In this document: in pieces, positions 36,584 to 44,534 of the stretch
Position numbering within the stretch: the stretch's first letter is position 1
Layout: each line of letters begins with the position of its first letter
Source of the DNA: Pseudomonas sp. LBUM920
GTDB taxonomy: Bacteria; Pseudomonadota; Gammaproteobacteria; Pseudomonadales; Pseudomonadaceae
Reading direction: 5' to 3'
NCBI RefSeq assembly: GCF_003852315.1
Contig: NZ_CP027762.1
Span: 2,647,501 to 2,711,500 of the forward strand
DNA: 64,000 nucleotides
Notes under the pieces: model-generated
Told to the model about the DNA's origin: nothing
Databases searched by the model: none
Seen by the model: the letters and a program-made list of their open reading frames with translations, nothing else
Position numbers and translations under genes: made by a program

Positions 36584-37381
36584 ATGAAAATTGATGTGAG
36601 CGGCAAAGTAGCCATCGTCAGCGGCAGCACAGCGGGGATTGGCCTGGGCATCAGCCAGGCGCTGGCGGCATCCGGCGCCACCGTGGTGGTGATCGGGCGT
36701 GAGTCGGGCAAGGTCGATGACGCCCTGGACAGCATTCGCCAGGCGGTGCCGAACGCTGACCTGCGCGGGCTGGTAGCGGACCTCGGCACAGCTGAAGGTG
36801 CTGAAAAACTGTTCGCTGCCGAACCGCGCGCCGACATCCTGGTCAACAACCTGGGCATCTTCAACGATGTGGATTTCTTCGACGCACCGGACAGCGAGTG
36901 GACGCGCTTCTACGAGGTCAATGTGATCTCCGGCGTGCGCCTGGCGCGCCATTATGTGCCGGGCATGGTCGAACAGGGCTGGGGGCGGGTGATCTTCCTG
37001 TCTTCGGAGTCCGGGGTGGCAACGCCGGCGGACATGATCAACTACGGCGTGACCAAAAGTGCCAACCTGGCGGTCTCCCATGGTTTGGCGAAGCGTCTGG
37101 CCGGCACCGGTGTGACGGTCAATGCGGTGCTGCCGGGGCCGACCTTTACCGACGGCCTGGAGCAGATGCTCAAAGACGCCACCGCCAAGTCCGGGCGCAG
37201 TGCGCGGGAAGAGGCGGACGTGTTTGTGCGCAATGCGCGGCCCACGTCGATCATCCAGCGCGCGGCAAATGTGGATGAAGTGGCCAACCTGGTGGCGTAC
37301 ATTGCTTCACCCTTGTCTTCTGCAACCACGGGCGCCGCACTGCGCGTCGACGGTGGTGTTGTCGACAGCATGGCGATCTGA
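36584..37381 (+). CDS. Short-chain dehydrogenase/reductase
   Basis: 265 residues with a Rossmann fold: the cofactor motif is SGSTAGIGLGI (first residue of the usual TG replaced by S), then DILVNNLG, the catalytic Ser region FLSSESG, and Tyr-x3-Lys in NYGVTK. A C-terminal SATTGAALRVDGGVVDS segment is typical of classical SDRs. The substrate is unknown. It sits between the AKR and SRPBCC genes (15 and 29 bp gaps), suggesting one pathway of carbonyl/alcohol conversions. Confidence 0.9.
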   Translation: MKIDVSGKVAIVSGSTAGIGLGISQALAASGATVVVIGRESGKVDDALDSIRQAVPNADLRGLVADLGTAEGAEKLFAAEPRADILVNNLGIFNDVDFFDAPDSEWTRFYEVNVISGVRLARHYVPGMVEQGWGRVIFLSSESGVATPADMINYGVTKSANLAVSHGLAKRLAGTGVTVNAVLPGPTFTDGLEQMLKDATAKSGRSAREEADVFVRNARPTSIIQRAANVDEVANLVAYIASPLSSATTGAALRVDGGVVDSMAI

Positions 37382-37410
37382 ATTCCTGTCATTTTTTTGG
37401 AGTATTTATT

Positions 37411-37827
37411 GTGGCGACAGCTTCTTCTGTGATTGAGGTTCCGGTTTCGGCCGATCAGGTCTGGCAATTGATTGGTGGCTTTAACACGCTGCCCGATTGG
37501 CTGCCGTTTATCGTCAAAAGCGAGGCGAGCGACGGCGGGCGTGTGCGTCACTTGCAAACCGCGGACGGCGGTGTGGTGGTCGAGCGCTTGCAGAGCTTTG
37601 ATAACGTGGCACGCACTTACAGCTACACCATCGAGCAGTCGCCGTTTCCGGTGAGTGCCTACCTGGCGACGTTGCAGGTTGAGGCGTTGACCGATGCGTC
37701 GGCGAAAGTGACGTGGTCCGGCGTGTTCACCCCGGCGGCGGGGACCACGGACGCGGCGGTGGAGGAGTTGTTCACCGGCGTGTACAGCGGTGGGCTTGAG
37801 GCGCTGCGCGCCAACTTCCCGGCTTGA
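37411..37827 (+). CDS. SRPBCC-family (polyketide cyclase/dehydrase-like) protein
   Basis: 138 residues beginning at GTG 37411 with TTTGGAG upstream. START/Bet v1-like fold: IEVPVSADQVWQLIGGFNTL at the N-terminus, LPDWLPFI, YSYTIEQSPFPV and TWSGVFTPA. Such proteins bind small hydrophobic ligands in a helix-grip cavity; some are cyclases or hydratases. It may bind or process the product of the two upstream oxidoreductases. No catalytic residue can be assigned. Confidence 0.85.
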   Translation: MATASSVIEVPVSADQVWQLIGGFNTLPDWLPFIVKSEASDGGRVRHLQTADGGVVVERLQSFDNVARTYSYTIEQSPFPVSAYLATLQVEALTDASAKVTWSGVFTPAAGTTDAAVEELFTGVYSGGLEALRANFPA

Positions 37828-37850
37828 TCTGCCAGGCCCCACAGGCCCAA

Positions 37851-37946
37851 TGTGGGAGCGGGCTTGCTCGCGAAAGCGGTGGGTCAGTCGATGAATCTGT
37901 TGACTGACACACTGCATTCGCGAGCAAGCCCGCTCCCACATTTTTT
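37851..37946. repeat. REPIN followed by T-tract
   Basis: TGTGGGAGCGGGCTTGCTCG (from 37851) is inverted at its end (to 37940), with outer arms continuing into CGCGAA/TTCGCG, then TTTTTT (37941-37946). It lies between the convergent SRPBCC and sensor-kinase genes and could terminate the plus-strand operon. Confidence 0.85.
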
Positions 37947-37960
37947 GACCGGGGTTTTCT

Positions 37961-39355
37961 TCAGGCTTCAGGCATCAATTGCTGCCGACACTCCAGCAGC
38001 AGGCACGCACCCCCGCATTGGCTGTTGCCGACTTCCAACTTGAACCCATGCAGGTTGATGATCGCCGCCACAATCGACAAGCCCAACCCGAACCCGCCTT
38101 GCTGGTCGCTTTCATCCACGCGGTAGAAGCGCTGGAATACTGCGTCGCGCTCCGCGGCCGGAATGCCCGGGCCGGAGTCGTGCACTTCGATACGCGTGCT
38201 GCCGGCATCATTGACGCCACGCAGGATCACCTCACCGTTGGGTGGCGAGAACTTGATCGAGTTGCTCAACAGGTTGGCCAAGGCTTCGAACAACAGTGCG
38301 CGGTCGCCGGTGATCCACGGCAGCGAGTCGGGCACTTCGAGGCGTAGCTGCAATTCGCCTTCTTCCGCCAGGGGCAGGTAAAAGTCATGCAGTTCGCGCA
38401 ACAGCGGCAGCGGATCCATCACCAGGAAACCCGAACGGCGCTGGTGGTCTTCCAGTTCCGAGATGCGCAACAGCCCGCGAAAGCGCGCCATCAGCGTATC
38501 GGTTTCGGCAATCGCATCGTCCAGTTTCACTGCGTAGACGGAGTTTTCCTCTGCCTCTTGTTTGATGCGGTAAAGCTGCGCGCGCAAGCGCGTCAGCGGC
38601 GTGCGCAGGTCGTGGGCGATGTTGTCGCACACGCCCTTGACCTCGTTCATCAGCTTCTCGATGCGGTCGAGCATGGCGTTGACGATGGCGGCGAGCATGT
38701 CCAGTTCGTCGCGTCGGTCAGACAACGGCAGGCGGTGCGTCAGGTCACCGGCGACGATGGCCTCGGCGCTGGCCTGTATGCCGCGGATGCGCCGCAGCGG
38801 GCGACGGCGTAACAAATGCCAACCGGCAGCACCGGGGATAATCGTCAGGGAAAGTGCCCACAGCAGCGCATGCCAGATGATCCGGGTCACGCCAAACAGT
38901 GAACCGTTGGCGCGCACGAGTACCAGCCAGCGGCCGTCTTCGGTGTGGGTGGCCACTGCATCGCAGCTGTCCTTGGGCAATTTAGGGTCGTCGGAGTCGA
39001 CACAGTTGGCCAGGGCGTGGATCTTGCCGTCCAGCGGCAGGTCCGGTGGCACTGCGCGGATCGGCCCGCTCAAAGGGCGAAACTGCTCATCAAACAGGCC
39101 ATAGGCGTCTACGCCTTTCATGTCGAAGGTCATGCTGGTGGTGAGGGCTTCCACCAGTTCTTCACCGTCGAAGCGTTGAAACAGGTGCTGGCGCTGCATC
39201 AGCGAGTGACGCGACAGGTCACCCAGGTAACCCGAGACCTCGTAATACAGCACCCCCATGAGGATGCAGCTCCAGGCCACGAACAACGAACTGTAAAGCG
39301 CCAGCAAGCGGCTGCTGGAGGAGCGCCAGCCTTTAGAGGGGTTCAGCAATGACAT
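37961..39355 (-). CDS. Two-component sensor histidine kinase
   Basis: 464 residues. Two transmembrane helices (~16-38 and ~158-182) bracket a ~120-residue periplasmic sensor; then HAMP (~183-236), HisKA with His248 in CDNIAHDLRTPLTRLR, and HATPase with N-box NLLSNSIKFS, G1 DSGPGIP and G2 GFGLGLS. The start overlaps the 3' end of the upstream response-regulator gene by 23 bp, so the two are coupled. The signal is unknown; the periplasmic part has a Cys pair (CVDSDDPKLPKDSC) that might form a disulfide. Confidence 0.92.
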   Translation of the reverse strand: MSLLNPSKGWRSSSSRLLALYSSLFVAWSCILMGVLYYEVSGYLGDLSRHSLMQRQHLFQRFDGEELVEALTTSMTFDMKGVDAYGLFDEQFRPLSGPIRAVPPDLPLDGKIHALANCVDSDDPKLPKDSCDAVATHTEDGRWLVLVRANGSLFGVTRIIWHALLWALSLTIIPGAAGWHLLRRRPLRRIRGIQASAEAIVAGDLTHRLPLSDRRDELDMLAAIVNAMLDRIEKLMNEVKGVCDNIAHDLRTPLTRLRAQLYRIKQEAEENSVYAVKLDDAIAETDTLMARFRGLLRISELEDHQRRSGFLVMDPLPLLRELHDFYLPLAEEGELQLRLEVPDSLPWITGDRALLFEALANLLSNSIKFSPPNGEVILRGVNDAGSTRIEVHDSGPGIPAAERDAVFQRFYRVDESDQQGGFGLGLSIVAAIINLHGFKLEVGNSQCGGACLLLECRQQLMPEA

Positions 39356-40016
39356 AACCGGAACCTCGTACCGTGCGGATCAGCGGCGTGAGGCCCGGCG
39401 GGTCGATTTTTTTGCGCAGGCGACCGATGTGCACGTCGATCAGGTTGGTGCCCGGGTCGAAGTGATAACCCCAGACTTCTTCGAAGATCATCATTCGCGA
39501 GAGGATCTGCCCGGTATTGCGCATCAGGAATTCGAGCAGCTTGTATTCGGTGGGCAGCAGGCTCAACGGCTGATCGGCGCGGCTGGCTTCGCGGCTGATC
39601 AGGTTCAGTTCGAGGTCGGCCACGCGCAGGGCGGTTTCGAACTCCTTGACCGTGCTTTTGCGCCGCAACAGCACTTCGACGCGGGCGGCCATTTCGTCGG
39701 ACGCAAACGGCTTGGTCAGGTAGTCATCGCCGCCGGCCCGCAGGCCGCGTACCCGCTCGTCGACATCGGAGAGGGCGCTGATCATCAGGATCGGCGTCGA
39801 CACCCCAATGGTGCGCAGGGTCGTGACGATGGCCAGGCCATCGAGTTCCGGCAGCATACGGTCGAGGGTGATCAGATCGTAATCACCACTCACAGCGCGG
39901 ACCAGGCCTTCACGGCCGTTGTCCACCCAATCTACATCCAGTCCATGGCTACTCAGCTCGGCGACGATCTCGCGGGCTGTAACGGCGTCATCCTCGATGG
40001 TCAAAATACGGGTCAT
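39333..40016 (-). CDS. OmpR-family response regulator
   Basis: 227 residues from ATG 40016 (MTRILTIEDD); an in-frame start 24 bp upstream is less family-like. Receiver domain with acidic Glu8-Asp9-Asp10, phospho-acceptor Asp52 (DLITLDRMLPELDG) and Lys in YLTKPF, then a winged-helix output domain (LLPTEYKLLEFLMRNTGQIL; DVHIGRLRKKID). It acts with the kinase encoded just downstream. Targets are unknown; the divergent membrane-protein gene is one candidate. Confidence 0.93.
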   Translation of the reverse strand: MTRILTIEDDAVTAREIVAELSSHGLDVDWVDNGREGLVRAVSGDYDLITLDRMLPELDGLAIVTTLRTIGVSTPILMISALSDVDERVRGLRAGGDDYLTKPFASDEMAARVEVLLRRKSTVKEFETALRVADLELNLISREASRADQPLSLLPTEYKLLEFLMRNTGQILSRMMIFEEVWGYHFDPGTNLIDVHIGRLRKKIDPPGLTPLIRTVRGSGYVIAEPL

Positions 40017-40339
40017 AGGATTACCTGGTGAGCGATTCACACTAGAAGTGGGGGCATTTTGCCAAGAAATGCCTGAACGCTTCCTAAATTAAACTTCATC
40101 TTGGCAAAACTGACACAACTTTCATGCCGCCCAGCGCCGACACAGGCCGTGGGCGTTGGGGGATTGCATAAAGCACGCTGTTTTCGATCATTTCTTGCAA
40201 CTTGCATGGTTTAAGTTAGTTCAATTTTTGTATCTTGTTGAAATTTAACGAATTTATTTTTTCGCCCGGCTGGCATGGTGCCTGCACTGTCCCTTTTGAG
40301 AGTTGTAACACTATTTTTCCTGCCGGGAGCAAAACAACA
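40017..40339. other. AT-rich divergent intergenic region
   Basis: 323 bases without a gene, clearly more AT-rich than its surroundings. It must hold the promoter of the response-regulator/kinase pair (minus) and of the membrane-protein gene (plus). The two loosely repeated ACTTCAT/ACTTTCAT stretches near 40088-40125 might be OmpR-type half-sites, but this is weak. The candidate sigma-54 promoter is listed separately. Confidence 0.55.
40270..40286 (+). promoter_or_regulatory. Candidate sigma-54 (-24/-12) promoter
   Basis: CTGGCATGGTGCCTGCA has the invariant GG (40272-40273) and GC (40284-40285) exactly 10 bases apart. It differs from YTGGCACGN4TTGCW at about two positions. It lies 54 bp upstream of the membrane-protein start. 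No IHF site or upstream activator site was identified. Confidence 0.55.
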
Positions 40340-41245
40340 ATGATCACATCGTCATCCACGCTGCAAGAATCGAGCTCGCACTCTGGGGTTTCCTGGGGGG
40401 CGATTTTCGCCGGGGCCGCTGCGGCGGCCGCACTGTCGCTGATCCTGGTGCTGCTGGGCTTCGGCCTGGGCTTTTCGGCGGTGTCGCCGTGGGCCGACAG
40501 CGGTATCAGCGCCAAGGGGCTTGGCATTTCCACAATTGTCTGGCTGGCGTTCACCCAGATCGTCGCTTCGGGCCTGGGCGGCTACATTGCCGGCCGCTTG
40601 CGTGTGAAGTGGGCCAACATGCACGGTGACGAGGTGTACTTTCGCGACACCGCCCATGGTTTCCTCGCTTGGGCAGTCGCTACGCTGGTGACCGCGGTAC
40701 TGGTCGTCGGCTCGGTGAGCAGTGTGGTCAGCGGCGGCGTTAAAGCCGGCGCCGGTGTCGCCTCGAGCGCCGCCAGTGGCCTGACTCAGGCAGCCGGCAG
40801 TGCAGCCAAAGGCGCCAACAGCGGCGACTTTGACTACTACGTCGACAGCCTGTTTCGCGATGATCGCCCAGCCGCCGTCAGCGATGACGCCGTGCATGGC
40901 GTGGTAGCGCGCATCTTCACTCGCACCCTGAGCAACGATGGCCAACTGGCCCCTGAAGACCGTACCTACCTCGCTCAGCTGATCAGCCAGCGCACCAACC
41001 TCAGCCAGGCTGACGCCGAAGCGCGTATCGACAAGGTGTACGGCGATGCCCGCAAAGCCATCGAAGACGCCAAGGTCAAAGCCAAGCAAGCTGCCGACAC
41101 TGCCGCCAAAGTGGCTGCCTACACCTCGCTTTGGACCTTCATTGCGCTGTTGATCGGTGCCTTCTTTGCCAGTTTCGCTGCCACCTTCGGCGGTCGTCGT
41201 CGTGACGCCGTGGTGTACGTCGAAACTGAAAACTACGTTCGTTAA
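40340..41245 (+). CDS. Conserved-type hypothetical membrane protein with Gly/Ala-rich helices
   Basis: 301 residues from ATG 40340 (GGGAGC upstream); the frame continues 35 codons further up but crosses the promoter region. I do not recognise a functional family. Topology by eye: helix ~20-45 (GVSWGAIFAGAAAAAALSLI), helix ~65-90 after KGLGIS, helix ~110-135 (AWAVATLVTAVLVVGSV), a long soluble Ala/Lys/Asp-rich part (~140-265) with helical DARKAIEDAKVKAKQAADTA, and a final helix ~268-290 ending in GGRRRDAV. Similar proteins are often called PhnA-like or hypothetical in Pseudomonas. A 24-residue peptide gene follows 14 bp later. Confidence 0.8.
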   Translation: MITSSSTLQESSSHSGVSWGAIFAGAAAAAALSLILVLLGFGLGFSAVSPWADSGISAKGLGISTIVWLAFTQIVASGLGGYIAGRLRVKWANMHGDEVYFRDTAHGFLAWAVATLVTAVLVVGSVSSVVSGGVKAGAGVASSAASGLTQAAGSAAKGANSGDFDYYVDSLFRDDRPAAVSDDAVHGVVARIFTRTLSNDGQLAPEDRTYLAQLISQRTNLSQADAEARIDKVYGDARKAIEDAKVKAKQAADTAAKVAAYTSLWTFIALLIGAFFASFAATFGGRRRDAVVYVETENYVR

Positions 41246-41259
41246 TCAAGGAGAACAAC

Positions 41260-41334
41260 ATGCGCTCATTACTGCTTTGGTTCCTCGGTGTGCCTATCCC
41301 GGTCATCATTCTGATCGCGATCTTCATGCACTGA
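41260..41334 (+). CDS. 24-residue hydrophobic micropeptide
   Basis: ATG at 41260 with a strong AAGGAG site (41248-41253) 6 bases upstream; 24 codons then TGA. The peptide begins MRSLLLWFLGVPIPVIILI and ends FMH: one transmembrane helix with a central Pro-Ile-Pro. It sits between the membrane-protein gene and a perfect terminator, so it is the last gene of that transcript. Function unknown; it may assist the upstream membrane protein. The ribosome site, spacing and terminator together support translation. Confidence 0.7.
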   Translation: MRSLLLWFLGVPIPVIILIAIFMH

Positions 41335-41347
41335 TCCTGATCGCGCT

Positions 41348-42559
41348 TCACCCAAGCCGCGCCTGACCCACAGGCGCGGCTTTTTGTTGCAAGGCCCACC
41401 AACCTGCAACCAGCAATGCGCTCGCCACTGACGTCGTGATCACCAGGGGTTGCGAGGTGCCGTCCGAGAGCCAGCCGGTGGCCCAACTGCTCATGGCCGT
41501 CAGGAACATCTGGATAAAGAAGAACAACCCCGAAGCCGTCCCGGCAATCGCGCCGTAGGGCTGCAACACCGACAGCTGGCAGGCCGGAATCACCATCCCC
41601 ACCGACACCATGATCACCACCATCGGCAGCACAATCGCCAACCAGGCCTGCGGCAGGGCGACCGTGGCCCCTGCGAGCATCACGCAACCCAGTACATTCA
41701 AGCCGATGGCGGCACTGATCAACTGATCGGCTTCAACGCGCAGCACGAGTCGGCGGAACAGGTTGGCGCCGAGCATGTAGCCACTGATCGTCGCGGCAAA
41801 CACCAGCGCGTAGGCCGTGGCAGACAGGTGAAAGCCGCGTTGCAGCAGAGCCGAGGACTCGCTGATAAATGGGAAATACGTGCTGTACACGCAGCCGATC
41901 GCCAGGGAGTACCGCAGAAAATAACGGTCGCGCAGCAGCTGGCCGTAGAGGCGCAGCAGGTTGCTCGGCGGCGCGGCGGCGACTTCCGGTGGACGGGTTT
42001 CCGGCAGCCGGCGAAACACCACCAGGCACAGCGCCACGCCGATCACGGCCAATACGATGAACAGGCCGCGCCAATGGATGAACGGCAGCATCAGGCTGCC
42101 CAGCACCGGTGCGGCCATCGGCGAAATCGCCATGGCCATGGAGATCAGGCCAAGCAGGCGTGCCTGTTCATCGCGGGCGAAGTAATCGCGCACGATCACC
42201 CGGCCGATGACCGTGGTGCAGCAGCCGCCGAGGGCCTGGAACAGGCGGGCGACGATCAGCACACCAATGCTGTCGGCCAGCGCGCAGGCCACGGTGGCGA
42301 CCGCGTACACACACAACCCGCTCAGCAGCACCGGGCGGCGCCCGAAGCGGTCGGTCAACGGGCCGCTGACCAGCAAGGAAATGGCCGAGCCCAGGGCGTA
42401 CAGCGTGAGGGTCAGCTGCAACTGGCTGTCGCTGGCGTGGAAGTCGTCGGCCATGGCCGGCAGGGCTGGCAGGTGCATGTCCAGGGTGATCCGTGGCAGG
42501 CCGATGAGTACGGTCAGTAGCACCAGCCAGAACCCGGAGGAGAGGGCGCGTTGCGTCAT
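41348..42559 (-). CDS. MFS multidrug-type transporter (Bcr/CflA family)
   Basis: 403 residues with about 12 transmembrane helices. Family marks: DMHLPALPAMADDFHASDSQ after helix 1, GPLTDRFGRRPVLLSG loop motif, and RLFQALGGCCTTVIGRVIVR around helix 4-5. Bcr/CflA proteins are proton-driven exporters of drugs, dipeptides or sulfonamides; the substrate is not predictable. Divergent from a MocR-type regulator across 92 bp. Its 3' end contains the terminator of the opposing operon. Confidence 0.9.
   Translation of the reverse strand: MTQRALSSGFWLVLLTVLIGLPRITLDMHLPALPAMADDFHASDSQLQLTLTLYALGSAISLLVSGPLTDRFGRRPVLLSGLCVYAVATVACALADSIGVLIVARLFQALGGCCTTVIGRVIVRDYFARDEQARLLGLISMAMAISPMAAPVLGSLMLPFIHWRGLFIVLAVIGVALCLVVFRRLPETRPPEVAAAPPSNLLRLYGQLLRDRYFLRYSLAIGCVYSTYFPFISESSALLQRGFHLSATAYALVFAATISGYMLGANLFRRLVLRVEADQLISAAIGLNVLGCVMLAGATVALPQAWLAIVLPMVVIMVSVGMVIPACQLSVLQPYGAIAGTASGLFFFIQMFLTAMSSWATGWLSDGTSQPLVITTSVASALLVAGWWALQQKAAPVGQARLG
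41354..41387. terminator. Strong rho-independent terminator, 12-bp perfect stem
   Basis: AAGCCGCGCCTG (41354-41365) pairs perfectly with CAGGCGCGGCTT (41371-41382) over a 5-base loop, with a T-tract on the plus strand. It starts 20 bp after the micropeptide stop and lies wholly within the last codons of the convergent MFS gene. Confidence 0.9.
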
Positions 42560-42651
42560 GGGAAGCTTCTTCGCAGGGAGTCGAGTTCGAACTCTAGCGG
42601 GTATGTGGTTTAATCCTCAGGGCCACTTGTGCCTCTAACCAATGGACCACT

Positions 42652-44073
42652 ATGAGCCGAGGAAAAGCCGCCGCCCACCTGGACCTGCCGCGCCCCGATA
42701 GCCTGGACGCCGGCAAGCAGCAGGGCGCCTACGACGCATTGCGCGCCGCCATCCTGAATCGGCAATTGCCCGCCGGCAGCCGCTTGCCGTCGACCCGCAG
42801 CCTGGCCGAACGCTGGCTGGTGTCGCGCGGCACGCTTGAAGCGGCGTTCGAGCGCTTGCACAGTGAAGGTTACGTGCAGCGCGTGGCGGGTTCGGGCACG
42901 CGCGTCAGCGCGGTGATCCCCGAGCAATTCATTGCGGCGCCGGCGCCCAGCGCACGTCCACGCCGCGCGGCCATACCGGATCAGCCCGACGCGGGCGTGC
43001 AAAGCCACGTCCCTTTTGTCGCGCGACGCCCGGACGCCAGCCTGTTCGACCTCAAAACCTGGGCGCGGTGCATCTCCCGAGGCTTGCTGTCTGCGGGGCC
43101 AGGGGTATTGGAGGCCGCCCACCCGGGCGGCTTGCCCGCGTTGCGTGAACAGATCGCCGACTACGTGCGCAGTTATCGCGGCATGCACTGCGAGGCGGAC
43201 GAAATCATTGTCACCACCGGTATTCGCCATGGCCTGGACCTGATCGCGCGCACGCTGCTCAAACCCGGTGACACCGCGTGCGTGGAAGACCCCGGTTATA
43301 CACCGGCACGCCGCCTGTTCAGTCTGGCCGGTGCGCAGGTCGTGCCGGTCCCGGTGACAGCCGAAGGCCTTGATACCGCGCAGCTCCCCGACACGGCGCG
43401 CCTGGCCTATGTGACACCGGCGCATCAGGCGCCGCTGGGCATGACCCTGTCGGTGTCACGCCGCCTGGCGCTGCTGGATTGGGCCGCCCGCGCCGACGCC
43501 TGGGTGATCGAAGACGACTACGACAGTGAATACAACTACAACAGCGCGCCACTGGCGGCGCTCAAAGCCCTGGATTCCGGCGACCGGGTGATCTACTGCG
43601 GCAGTTTCAACAAGAACCTGTTCCCGGGCCTGCGCGTGGGTTTCATGGTGGTGCCCAAGGCGTTGCGCCCCGCGTTGCTGCGCACCCTGCAACTCACCGG
43701 GCATTCGGTGGGCGCGACGGATCAGTTGGGGCTGGTGGAGTTTCTCGCCAGCGGCGCGTTTGTGCGGCACCTGCGGGCTTCGCGCCAGGCTTATCAGGCG
43801 CGCCGCGATGCGCTGCTCGGCTGTCTGCCGGACGAATACCCGGTGAGCGGCCAGCAAGCCGGGCTGCACTTTGTGCTGTGGCTGCCAAGCGGCGTCGAGG
43901 AAACCGAATTTTGCACCCGCGCCGCCGCCGCCGGGCTGACCTTGCAGCCACTGGGCAAGTTCTGCGTCGCGGCGAGCTTGCCGCCGGCGGTGATCATCGG
44001 CTACACCGCGCTGACCCTGGCGCAGATTCGCTATCACGGCCGAATGCTCACGCAATTGTTAATAGCGGCTTAA
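42652..44073 (+). CDS. MocR-type regulator (GntR winged helix fused to aminotransferase fold)
   Basis: 473 residues. GntR helix-turn-helix at ~20-90 (AILNRQLPAGSRLPSTRSLA), linker, then a class-I aminotransferase-like domain with the probable PLP lysine in GSFNKNLFPGLRVGF and VIEDDYDSEYNY upstream. MocR proteins bind PLP and control genes such as pdxST, GABA or taurine use, or transporters. The divergent MFS gene is the likely target. It might also read into the downstream Cys-rich gene (26 bp), though that gene fits the copper operon better. Confidence 0.92.
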   Translation: MSRGKAAAHLDLPRPDSLDAGKQQGAYDALRAAILNRQLPAGSRLPSTRSLAERWLVSRGTLEAAFERLHSEGYVQRVAGSGTRVSAVIPEQFIAAPAPSARPRRAAIPDQPDAGVQSHVPFVARRPDASLFDLKTWARCISRGLLSAGPGVLEAAHPGGLPALREQIADYVRSYRGMHCEADEIIVTTGIRHGLDLIARTLLKPGDTACVEDPGYTPARRLFSLAGAQVVPVPVTAEGLDTAQLPDTARLAYVTPAHQAPLGMTLSVSRRLALLDWAARADAWVIEDDYDSEYNYNSAPLAALKALDSGDRVIYCGSFNKNLFPGLRVGFMVVPKALRPALLRTLQLTGHSVGATDQLGLVEFLASGAFVRHLRASRQAYQARRDALLGCLPDEYPVSGQQAGLHFVLWLPSGVEETEFCTRAAAAGLTLQPLGKFCVAASLPPAVIIGYTALTLAQIRYHGRMLTQLLIAA

Positions 44074-44099
44074 CCCGCGCTTGGCTAGACTCGCGCCCC

Positions 44100-44438
44100 A
44101 TGAGCCGTCTTCTGCGTTTAATCCTGGTCATGCTGTTAAGCCTCACGCTTCCCCTGACCGGGATGGCGGGTGTGCCGTCGAGCACCGAGCCGTGCCCGAT
44201 GAAAATGTCCGACATGCAGATGATGTCGGACATGGCCCCGGACTGCTGCCAGGACGCTGCCAACCCTGGCAAAGCCTGCAAACCGGGGCAGGAATGCAAG
44301 ACCGGCAGCCTGCTGCAACTGTCGATGCCGGTGCTCAAGGCACCGCTGACCCTGGCCCATCCGCTGACGGCCAGCCTCTCTTCTGACTTCATCCCCGACC
44401 GCACGCCGTCCGGCGTCTGGCGCCCACCCCGTTACTGA
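44100..44438 (+). CDS. Small secreted Met/Cys-rich protein upstream of CusCBA
   Basis: 112 residues from ATG 44100. Signal peptide (~1-23; LILVMLLSLTLPLTGMAG), then a metal-binding-like cluster (CPMKMSDMQMMSDMAPDCC and CKPGQEC) with eight Met/five Cys in about 45 residues, and a Pro-rich C-terminus. I do not recognise a named family. The Met/Cys content and its place 96 bp before cusC suggest a periplasmic copper/silver binder or sensor. The frame is open upstream into the MocR gene, but the signal peptide marks this start. No strong Shine-Dalgarno. Confidence 0.75.
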   Translation: MSRLLRLILVMLLSLTLPLTGMAGVPSSTEPCPMKMSDMQMMSDMAPDCCQDAANPGKACKPGQECKTGSLLQLSMPVLKAPLTLAHPLTASLSSDFIPDRTPSGVWRPPRY

Positions 44439-44460
44439 TTTCTGTTGAACCTCAAGCTTC

Positions 44461-44476
44461 ATCCCGGATTCGGGAT
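44461..44476. other. Small perfect hairpin before cusC
   Basis: ATCCCG-GATT-CGGGAT lies between the Cys-rich gene and cusC, without a T-tract. It could be an intercistronic RNA hairpin or an operator; nothing decides between them. Confidence 0.35.
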
Positions 44477-44534
44477 GGCCTTGCTGTGGGCCGCGTAAAG
44501 CGGCACGCAGTGCAACAGATCAGGAATCTTGACG

